DNA of 64,000 bases from positions 6,448,001 through 6,512,000 of the forward strand of contig JBHGNT010000006.1 in assembly GCA_043228905.1 (NCBI GenBank). The letters are read 5' to 3'. The DNA comes from Azolla caroliniana. Taxonomy: Eukaryota > Polypodiophyta. Under the pieces are notes generated by a model, which saw only the letters and a program-made list of their open reading frames with translations, ran no database searches and was not told the DNA's origin. Of this stretch, positions 35,607 to 46,300 are shown piece by piece; the first letter of the stretch is position 1, and each line of letters starts with the position of its first letter. The translations under genes were made by a program, and so were the position numbers.

Positions 35607-38600
35607 TTATGTGATTGGTGGTGGGAACAACCATACTGGTGGCACTAAGCACCATTTAGGTCTTGAATTTTGTATTGTGAGAAAAGGGGTCTTCTTCCAA
35701 TAGACAATAAATTCGAGACGTTGCAACACTGCAACATCTGTCTCACCTTTAATATCCTCATACTGTCCTTTCAAGGTATGTACCATCTCCATCCAGACAT
35801 TCCGTGTACTTTCCACTGGATGAATAGTAGTATTACCAAACACCTTAGAACACCTAGCAGTCCAAATAAACCACATTGTGGTGGTGCATAGTAGCTCCCA
35901 TACCTCTTGCATTGTCTTTAACATGTAAGGAGCCTCCATTTGACTTTGTTGCACCGCCATTATCCTTCCTCTTTGAATTCTAATAATCGTGTCATTTGGG
36001 CATGCATCATATGGCCACACCACTTGTGCCACTGTGGCCCATACTACCATACCCCACGAAAAACTGCAATCCCTAAACATAAAGGCAAGAACTCGGAACA
36101 CTCGCCTCCAAACTTGTTGTGCAGCATGACATTCCCACAAGCAATGTTTCAATGTCTCCATCTGACAACAACAATAGATGCATGCGGTCGGTGCAGCTGA
36201 TTGTTGCAACCATTGGCCAATTGGCAATGCTCTATGTATTACTAACCATTGGAAGACATTTATTTTCATATCTTGCTTCCTTTTCCATAATGTTCCCCAA
36301 AACTTTGTTAGGAATTCCGATGTGATCCCTTGGTGGTTCCAAAATTGACTAGCTCGTGGTGTAGTCCTACGTTGAGCTGCCAAAATGTGTCGTCCCATCT
36401 TAACTGAATACTGAAAAAAACCATACCTTTTTTCCATACGATCAAACGGATCTTTCCACCAAAATTCTCCCGGATCCCATTGCAACCTTATCAAAGGTTT
36501 CTTTTCAAAAACTGTCAGTTTCCAATGCTCCTTGACCGCCTCAACTTGTGGGTCGATGAGCCACTTAGATCCGTCATAAGCAAGGACCCTTATTTTAGAA
36601 AATGTAGCATATTGCAAGATCTCTGTTTGTATCGTTGCACTACTTATACTGCCATCTTCCTCCACCTCATAGTCTTGACATCGTCCGCAAGACAAATGTC
36701 CCCTTACCCCCACTAGCACTTGAAGCCTCGTAAATGCTCCTTCCCACTTGGGAGGGTTAAAGGACCATATCGTAACGTCATAGTGCCCCAAAACTGACTG
36801 CACTTGGTCCCACATAATCAGCCCCCCTCTCAAGGAAGACAAGAATTCTGATCTGTCATTTATATTCAGAGTATGAAATGATTTCCATGCATCAACGGAC
36901 GCTCCAGGCCCTACATCGAGCTTGGCCCAATCCAATCGCGTTCGGGACCCCAACATGTGCCCTGATGGCAAACGCATATTCGGATTCCACACTAAGTTTT
37001 GTCTCAAGTATTCCTCCTCACATGTTGGTACACCATGTTCCAACCCTTTATGTACATGCTCCCATGCTCGTAGAAGACCATTAAAAAATTTGTCTTCCCA
37101 ATTCCTAGACATAACATGTTTCTTGTCTGGTATAAAAATCCACCTTATGCTATCAGCCCATAATCCACCCATCGACGGAGCACAACTATACAATCTTTGC
37201 ATAAGTAATTGCTTCCAAGGAGCATGTCCTAGTAAAAGGCCACGAATTATTAGTTTTGCTAACAAGGCCATGCATTGGTCTAATGGATCTATAATCCCCA
37301 AACCACCGTATTGTTTTGGGGTTATCAATGTACTCCAAGCCACCTTCGCTCTTACATGACTCTTATCTTCCCCAGCCCATATAAAATTCCTAACCAGCCT
37401 TCGAATTTGTCCAATGCACGATTTTGAAAAGATCCAAGATGAGGCTATATACCACACCGTAGATAGTAGCACATGGTTGGCAACTATCACTCTACCGGCC
37501 AAAGATAGTTTAGCATGACTCCACAAGAATAATTTTTTCCTCAAAGTTAATAGTAATGGTGCAGCATGTAATTCTGGAACCAAATCAATCCCAACCTGCA
37601 CTCCAAGATATCGAACCGCAACTCCTCTTTGAGTCCATTGGAAAGTATGATGCGGTGCCCAACAAGGCGGCGGCTCCTTGCTTACCCAAAATGCAACAGT
37701 TTTCTCCCAATTTAACTTAGCTCCAGACGCTATACAAAACTGTGACAAAGCCCCTTGTACTTGTTGCAAATTCGTTAGAGTCACATCCACATATAATGCA
37801 GTGTCATCTGCAAATTCCGAGTCCAATATATCTTGTCCATGCATTGGCATTGCCAAACCACGCAAGCCTATAGATTGTGATGATATAAATGCATGCATTG
37901 CTTCCGCAAACAGAAGGAACAAAAATGGTGCAAGTGGACATCCTTGGCGAACTGATCGAGTAATGTTAAAACGAGGTCCTACTCCACCTGCCAACAACAC
38001 CTGACTGTGTGCATTTCTATAAAGACAAGAAACACCTTTAATCCATGCCGTGTTGAAGCCCAAGTGATGCATAGTACCTTCCAAAAAATTCCAGTCAACC
38101 CTATCATACGCTTTCTCAAAATCTAAAAGCAACACGGCTAGATTTTGTTTGTTTTTTACCGCTACTGCAGTAGCCTCCCAAAATGTAAAAACATTATCCA
38201 TAATACTCCTTTCCCTCATAAAACCAGTTTGCGATACAATGAATTATCTTTGGTAATACCTCTTGTAACCGAGAACTAAGCAACTTTGCAAATAGCTTAT
38301 AACTAGTATTCAAGAGGGTGATTGGCCTCCACTTACGAATATCTTCTGAAACTCCTTCTGTTTTAGGTATAAGATAAATAAGCCCCTCAGATAACGACAT
38401 GGGCATCTCTCCACTTTCAAACATATGTTGGTAAGCATCTTTTAAGTCTTTCTTCAGTATCCCCCAATATTTCTTGTAGAATTTAGGTGTAAGTCCATCC
38501 ACTCCAGGACAACTATTGTCCGATAAAGAGTGTAGCGCTTGTTCCAACTCCAATTCTGTAATAGGTGACAACAATGAATCTTGCATTGCTTGAGTATCCT

Positions 38601-39960
38601 TGGGTTGAATTTCCGCCCAGACCTTCATTCTATTTTGGCTTATCTCCTCAGAGATAGGCTCTTCTGACAAAAGGGTAGCGTAGAATTTCGTGGCAATTAC
38701 CCGCACAACATTTGGATCCATTTCAAGTTCGCCATTTTCATTCCGCAAACAACAGGTTACATTAGAGACTCTTTTGGGGCCTTTAATATTAAAAAATTGT
38801 TTTGTACATCTATCCCCAATTTGCGTCCATCTTGAAGCAGAATTGTGATACCTAAATTGACTACGACATTCTTCCATATGTTGAACTTGTTTTCGGGCTT
38901 CTTCAAGATGTGAAGCTATCCACGCACACTCTGGTCGACCCTGTTGCAATCTTTGCAAAGATATCAATCTTGCCCTCATCCTTCTTTCCTTCTCCAGATA
39001 TTCCATATATTCAGATCTTGATTTTAACGCAAAATATTGTGATATCTCCGTCAAAGCACAAGCCACTTTGATTGTAATGGGAGCATCCATATTATCTTTG
39101 TTCTGCCAAATATCTGTCACTTGATTATACCATCTATCATGTAACATTACTTTTTCGGGTATCCTAAATCGTATGGACTCCCTTTTCGATTGCCCAAAGG
39201 TTCTCAATATAACAGGAGCATGATCAGAGAAAGTTGTGCCTGGCATAATAGTGATATTTCCCCCATTTAAGACAAAGGCCTCCCCCACATAAAATCTATC
39301 CAATCTTGAAAGATTGGTTCCAACTATTCTCCTATCCGAACGTGAGAAACTCAAGGAATTCTGAGATCTATAAACATTAGGCATATGCCATGCATCCAAA
39401 ATACTCAATTTCAAACACATTCGTTCCCATACTGCTAATTCCTCCCCATGAATTGTTGAAACACTCCCACCTTTCCTATCCTCTGGGTCCTCAAGCATAT
39501 TAAAATCCCCTGCAACACACCAATGAGACACATTTGGTAATGCATTTGTAATTTCACACCAAAAGTGTTTCCTAGCCGATGCATGATTTGGCGCGTAGAT
39601 ATTCAAGTAACCCCAAGTTGTATGTAAATCTTGTAATACAATATATTGTGCTCTTCCTGGCACAATGATCTCTTTGCATATAATACTTGATTTCCAATGA
39701 TGTGCAATTGCCATACACACCCCGCCTTGTGTACCACTAGTGCCAATAGCCGGGGACCAAAACATCTCCCAACTACCAGGTAATATAGTGCCATAGTTCC
39801 TTATTCTTTGCTCATTCAAATGATGTTCTTGAAACATCATAATGTCCAACGATCCATTCGTGAGACACTTTTGTAATTCCTGCCTTAACCTACCTCTATA
39901 TCTTCGGTATAAGGGACCTCCCAAGCCCTGAACATTCCATGTGAGGAGCCTCATCAACAA
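35607..39960 (-). pseudogene. LINE-1 ORF2 (endonuclease-reverse transcriptase), frameshifted
   Basis: First part 38194-39960: apurinic-type endonuclease (LLTWNVQGLGG, MMFQEHHL, VAGDFNM, FSDHAPV) and the start of RT (SDNSCPGVDGLTPKFYKK, WRPITLLNTSYKLFAKLL). Near 38230 a one-base change shifts frame. Second part 35607-38219 carries VLLLDFEKAYDRVDW, SVRQGCPLAPFLF, catalytic FADDTALY and a C-terminal Cys-rich zf-RVT-like block (CIYCCCQMETLKHCLWEC). In the L1 mechanism the endonuclease nicks target DNA and RT copies the RNA there. The ORF2 start overlaps the end of ORF1 by 7 bases, as in related elements. Confidence 0.92.
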
Positions 39961-41695
39961 TTGTTAGAGGCCGAACCGGACCCGATCCTACGAGTCTTAG
40001 AGGATGGTTCCACGGAGCTTACGCCACCCCCATCTCCCATAATCACCATTTGGCTTTTGAGTATGTCACAACCTTCTTTAATGAATCTCCAATGATGATG
40101 GGCCCGAGCCTTGGCTTGGCTTTCCGGCACATCATCTTCATGAATATAAACATATCCAAAATCAAACAATATATCGGAAGGTACATCCAATACAACATGC
40201 TTGCGGTTCATTGCATCCAAATACGGAACCACTAAACAACTTGCATTCTCTAACCCCCTCAATATTGTTTCCCCCAATTGAGGATTTTGCACGTATTTGG
40301 CAAAATACAAAACTTGTCCTCTCATGGCCAACATAACATTCGGTTGATTCCATATGTCATTTCTCTCATAACCACATAATGGAAAGGAATAACCGACCAA
40401 TGAGTTTTCCACTTGTTTTTGTCTAAATAAAACATGGACCCTTATTGCATTGGGTTCATGAACATCTTTAACACCCAAATGTTTTGTGAACTCATGCCCA
40501 AAGGGGGCTGCATAATCAAGTATGGAAAAGCCACCATTTCCGGTATCCTCCTTCAACATCCCACATGTTCTTATTGTGATCGCATTATCCAATTTTTGTG
40601 ATTGTATTGTTCTTTTTGAACGAAATGTTTTTGCCTTGACACATCCATCATTTGGTTGGATGGTACTAACAATTTTCCCCCTTATCTCAGTAGTGGATGT
40701 TGGTTGTTCTTGTGTATCAATTTCTATGTCCAATGCATTATACGCATTAGGGGTGAGACACGTCTCTTGCATAGGCACCGTACGTGTCTTGCATCCATGC
40801 TTAGCCTTTACATTTATCCATTGAGTGTCTCTTGTTTCCCCTTGTGCCCGTACACCCATACAATCTGAGGCTAGTTTCTCTTGACATTTATCTGCCTCAT
40901 GCCCTTCTTGTTTACAATATTCGCAACAACGTTTTTTTTCCCCAAATTTAATATTTCTCCTTGGGCAATTCTTGGCTAAATGTCCCATTTGCCGACAATA
41001 GAAGCATTGTCCAGGGAGCCCGGCAAACTCCACCTTTTGTTCTATAAAATCCCCTTCTTCATTTGGTAGCCTTACCTTTGTCGGTAAGTTTTCGAGTGAT
41101 TCTACCAAGATTCGGGCTGACGGAAATCCTGACATTTTACTTAATCGCATAGCCATACTTTCTTGGACCCTCACTACAGTTCCGATCCTTGAAGCTATTG
41201 CTTCAAGCATCGGTAAATACTCCTTACGTAATCCCGGGAAGACAATCGTTAACGGAAATATCCGATCTCCTTTCCGTATTGCCTCCACCGGATTAAAACC
41301 TTGTTTCCAAGGCATCACAAATGCACGGGCACCTCTTACATCAAGAGGACTATGCTCCAACATTATTCCCACTGATTCGATTGTATCCAATTCCACATGA
41401 TAAAATCCTCGTCCCATGAATTGGACATCTATTATTCTACCAATTAATCCATGCATAGATGCTTGTAATCTTTACACTCACCTCTATTCGGCCGAGCTCC
41501 CACCACTCTGCAGATCACCGAGAGTTGAGTTAGGCGCTGAATCTCTGATTTGAATTCAGCCTCTTCTTCTGTCGAGAATACGATCGGTAGAGGCCGCTCC
41601 TCAGATTCAGTTGTCGGGGCTGCTTCTTTAGAGTTCCCCTGTTGTGTCGTTGAGGTGGCTCTCTGCTGCGTTCTCTCTCTTCCCTGTTCCTCCAT
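39954..41695 (-). pseudogene. LINE-1 ORF1 (RNA-binding protein), frameshifted
   Basis: Starts MEEQGRERTQQ at 41695; the first 83 codons reach a stop at 41444. The main part resumes in another frame at 41456 (MHGLIGRIIDVQFMGRGFYH), so a one-base change near 41450 separates them. Contains a DUF4283-like RNA-binding region and two CCHC knuckles, CFYCRQMGHLAKNC and CCEYCKQEGHEADKC. The family's ORF1 coats element RNA. Confidence 0.87.
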
Positions 41696-41709
41696 CTCGT
41701 TTTTCCGGC

Positions 41710-41745
41710 CTCTCGGTTTTCTTTAGGACATGGAGTTTATTTAGT
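41710..41745. repeat. minisatellite, right remnant
   Basis: CTCTCGGTTTTCTTTAGGAC then ATGGAGTTTATTTAG; one unit of the array, displaced by LINE-1. Confidence 0.9.
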
Positions 41746-43188
41746 AGCACCACCACCACCTTCCTTCCTCCACTCCATTCCATTCCCATTGTAAGCTTTG
41801 CATGCCCCTATTCCATTAAGTTGCATAGTTTTCCTCCACACATTGCACCCACACACACATCGCCTGCCGTCACCATTTGATCTTTGCATATTATTAGCTT
41901 CTTTGTTATTCTCACGATTGCCTATTCCATTGAGAGCACACTCGCTCTGTTGATTTGTCGCATCGAATATTGTATGGTTACATTGATGTGACCATGAGTA
42001 TTTTGTATTTGTTTCTCGAGTGTTGATTGCACACTTGATCAATTATAACTCTTTCATGTTGATAATTTTGCTCTTCATTCCATGCTTTGCATGAGAATAC
42101 ATGTCATTGAAGTAAACCTCTACGGTTGAAAGTACTCCATTGAACAATCGATCACATCAGTGATAGACCAATCAATAAATCCACTAGAATGGTTATGTTT
42201 TGTAAAATTAATGGAGTACAACTTCCCCTTTTTTCTTAAACGAACATTTGTGATCATCACTTTATGAATTGTCTACACGAACTTTTCCAAAGAGGCATAC
42301 TCCTAATGTGATCGATATTCCATTCCCTACAATTATGTCCACACTGACTAAGCAACATCGACATCAATTTGTATTTATCCACGATGGCATGGGAAAGGGA
42401 ATGTTCATTTATAATTGCATTGGGTTTGTGAAACATAGACATGAGATTTTTCCAATGGCATGCATTTAACATGATGCAATATTCCTTTGATATTGTCATC
42501 TATATATCATACTCAACGTGAAAAGGAGGATTCGCTTGGGTGAACTTGCATATATCATCGACCTTAAATGTCAAAATAAAGACAACAATAACACGCAAAC
42601 AAGCGGGACATTGGCAATACAAAGGGAGAAAGTACCAAATACAACGAAATTTGAGAAAATCGCCGTCTTTGGATCGTTCAATCGATGTAGCAACCAATGA
42701 GGACTATGCTAGCCTCCACATGTACACGTGTAACAGAGGCATACGAGTTCAATACATTGGTCGATATGATGTGTGAAATTGAGGGATAAGCAAAGGGCAT
42801 GGGAGACGTGACGATATATTATTGGATAGTCGGAGAGCAAGGCCATCATCATCTAAGTAAGTTACAATGGCAACAAATGAAACCCTAAAACTTGGTAACA
42901 CCCCTAATGTTTAGCAACACTTGGCGGATAGACATAAGATGATGACGGTGCACCAAGACAAGAGAGAGTGATCCTCGACAAATGAGTTCAAACTACGATT
43001 AATCCGTACCAATCTACCGTTTAAACTTCTTCACAAAAAAGTAAATCGATGCCAAGTACGCTCGATCAATGAATTGCGAAGAAGTGAACTATCAACCGCC
43101 GCCCGATAGAGACATCTTTCGGGTGTGCTCCATGGACAAGGGCTCTAATACTAGAAAATGTTATTATGTCCTTACAAACCAACTTCCC
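41746..43188. other. intergenic upstream of the phosphoglycolate phosphatase gene
   Basis: AT-rich, no recognisable gene or transposon protein. Confidence 0.45.
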
Positions 43189-43214
43189 AAGAAGAAGAAG
43201 AAGAAGAAGAAGAA
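43189..43214. repeat. (AAG)n microsatellite
   Basis: Eight or nine AAG units about 60 bp upstream of the putative TATA box of the next gene. Confidence 0.9.
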
Positions 43215-43269
43215 ACTGTGGCCACAAACCATGAAAGGCTGTGGTTGGAGATCACCTCAGTAGAGCTTT

Positions 43270-43279
43270 GTATATATAG
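43270..43279 (+). promoter_or_regulatory. TATA box of the phosphoglycolate phosphatase gene
   Basis: GTATATATAG lies about 110 bp before the start codon, a good position for a plant TATA box with a leader of about 80 nt. Confidence 0.6.
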
Positions 43280-43384
43280 AGTAACACTAAATCCAAATCC
43301 CTTTCTACTGGAGCTGCTCTGCCCCCTCCCCAAATCAGAAGAAAGAAAACTGATCGGCACCTCCAGTGAGGAAGAGAGAGGATC

Positions 43385-46300
43385 ATGGTGCTGTTGATCA
43401 GAAACATCATCTCTTCTTCACTCTCATCTCCTTCTTCTTCTTCTTCATCGTCGTCGTCGCTGCAGAATCTGCGGTTCTTCCCACCTCACAATTTTAATCG
43501 CAATTCTCTCTTATCCAACCGACGGAGCACATTCTTCACCCTACGCAGCCGTTCTTTGTCTCAATCTGCAAGGGCCATGGCCACTAACACAGGTAGGATT
43601 CACATTTGGTTGCATTTTCCATCAATGCTCAAGAAATGTTTGCTTTTGCAAATCGTTTCTCCATTAATTCTTCATAAATCCATAGTTTGGAATGCATTTT
43701 CCACACATTCTTCAGAGATTTTGGTTTGAAAGGCCGTTTTCCATACATTCTTAAGAAAGACCATCAATGCTCAAGAAATGTTTGCTTTTGCAAATTGTTT
43801 CTCCATTAATTCTTCTGGAATGCATTTTCCACACATTCTTCAGAGATTTTGGTTTGAAAGGCCGTTTTCCTTACATTCTTAAGAAAGACCATCAATGCTC
43901 AAGAAATGTTTGCTTTGCAAATCGTTTCTCCATCAATTCTTCTGGAATGCATTTTCCACACATTCTTCAGAGATTTTGGTTTGAAAGGCCATTTTCCATA
44001 CATTCTTAAGAAAGATTGGTTTCTGAATGCTTTTTCCATGTATTGGTTAGATATCTTTAGCAAGAAAACAAAAATTCTGACATTGTTAAGAATCTCGAGT
44101 TCTGAAATACCTTTCGTAAGTTTGTAAGAGATCGTTAGTTTGAAATGCCTTCCCCAATGAAATCCTATGCAACCTTTGGATTATAATGCAATTTGCATAT
44201 ATTCTTAAGAGTTCTTTAGCATGAAACGGCATTCCATACACTCTCTAGAAATCATTGATTTTGAATTGATCTTATTTTTTAAATCATTTCTCTTTCTTTA
44301 TAACTTTCTTTTTTCTGTTTTTCTTGTAGGTAAGGCACCGGCACCTCCCCTTACCAACGTCGATGACCTTATCAATTCTGTGGAAACCTTCATCTTTGAT
44401 TGTGATGGTAAGTTTCGGTTCATCATCTTTCCTCAAAGTGACTTGTAAAAAACTGTCTATTTAGCTGATTAAGTGGCTTAATGGGGTTTGATTGTAATCT
44501 CCACTTTCCCTGGATCAAATTTTCTCCTTTGGTCCCCAATTACAAGAGATCTAGTTTAAGTTGCAACGCAAACTTGTCACTGAAATTTCTGGATTATTTA
44601 CACGATATATACATTTGTAGACCATGGCTGGAGTTCTAGAATAGCACCCATTGGATAATTGATAGTTACTTGATAGATAGAAAGAGAGGAGAAAGAAAGA
44701 GGGAAGATTGATAATTTATAGTGCCAATGTTGCCAAAGTGTCAAAAAGGTATTTCTTGAAGACCCACCATTTTAATTTCTCCACTATTACATATGAACTC
44801 AAATGCATAATATGCTCTCTTTCTATTGCTAAGCGACGGATAGGACATAGATTTCATCTATGATATGAGGGAACTTCAAGGCCAAGGTATTTAAAGCATT
44901 CCATGGTTTCAAGTTGCTCATAATTGTACATTATGCATTGTTTATCCTTAGTTTGGCTCATCACAAGCATAATCTTTGTCTTTGAGCTATTTACACTCAA
45001 CTTAGTATGCATGCAAAACTCTTCTAATGTCCTCTTAAGCTTTTGTGCATCTTCTAAAGTATTTGCAAAAAGAACAACATTTGCAAACAATAGAAGGATG
45101 ATGACTATATTCCCGATGACAACTTCCTCAAGGCTTTCTTCCTTTATAAACTTGGTAATCGTTTGTTCTGATTTATCAATGCATATGCCATAGACCAAAT
45201 AGATTTGGTAAGAGTGGACATCCTTGCTTAAGACCAAAAGGGCCAAAAATCTGAAATTGCATCGCCCATACACACATGACATAATGGGTGGAGTTGTTGT
45301 GGTAAAGCTATCTCTTTTCTTATTCCAACTGTCACAAATATATACGAGACCATTGTTCAAGCCCGAGATTATAATTTCGTCTAGTTAGAGTATGTGGGTC
45401 CTCACTAGTCCAGCCATTTGGCTTTTCCACATAGTGCGTACTAGTTACAACTTACTTCCACCATAGATCAAACACACAGCCACGAGTAAAAGTAGCAAAT
45501 AATACCTATCAATAGACTGAGTGTCCTACTGGATATAAAATGGTATACATCTCCCACCTGATGGGCATGCTACAGAGATTCCATAGGCAAATAGGACCTA
45601 TGAAGACTAGATTCGCCACCTGAATGTACTGGATATATGATGGTAAACATCTCCCACCCATTGAGCATGTTACAAAGATTCCATAGGCGAATAGTACCTG
45701 TCAATAGACTAGATTTGCCACCTGAGTGTATCGGATATATGATGGTTTACATCTCCCACCTGATGGGCATCCTACAAAGGTTCCATAGAAAATGGATTAG
45801 TGATTGGCATCAATCCACAACAATAGTGGAAGTGGATCATGGGGTTTGTTAGTGCATCCATGGTATTTTCTGGCATATGCAACTTCATAGAGTGATCTGA
45901 TTCTTCTCAACACAATCTCCAACCAAATTGTGAATCTCTTCTATATTCTTTGTTTTTGTGTAAAAGATCAGAATATTTTCCGGCACAATTATAGGCTAAC
46001 TGTTTCTGTAGAGCGTTGGATTTCAGCGTCCATGTCCACGGCTAAGCGTGAAAGCCACAATGCTTCTTTACATGCATGCTGGCTGTGAGGTATTCTGCTT
46101 CTGTTTTTGGAACAGCTATACACTCCTAAAGCCTTGACCTCCATTATATTGCCCCACCATGAACTAGAAAACATACCCACATGTTGATTTCTGGCTGTCC
46201 ACGTATCTGGCATAGTCAGAATATATGAATCCAACTATGTTTGCCTTCTACACACATTGTATGTTATCCCATGATTCACGAGCATTTTATGCCTCCCTGT

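Larger units (their letters stand above)
35457..41709 (-). mobile_element. LINE-1: L1-type non-LTR retrotransposon
   Basis: Minus-strand element of 6.25 kb with ORF1, ORF2 and an A-rich tail (read as T-rich on plus, 35457-35477). The host minisatellite word CTCTCGGTTTTCTTT occurs on both sides (35442-35456 and 41710-41724), a 15-bp target duplication. Only 14 bases precede the ORF1 ATG at 41695, so the 5' leader is missing or very short; a slight 5' truncation is likely. Frameshifts in both ORFs make it non-autonomous as read. Confidence 0.93.

Noticed and set aside
36878-37359. Plus-strand frames within LINE-1
   Set aside because: Antisense shadows of the ORF2 reverse transcriptase region.
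42257-42776. Overlapping short frames on both strands upstream of PGLP1
   Set aside because: No domain, no splice context or conserved motif; likely chance frames.
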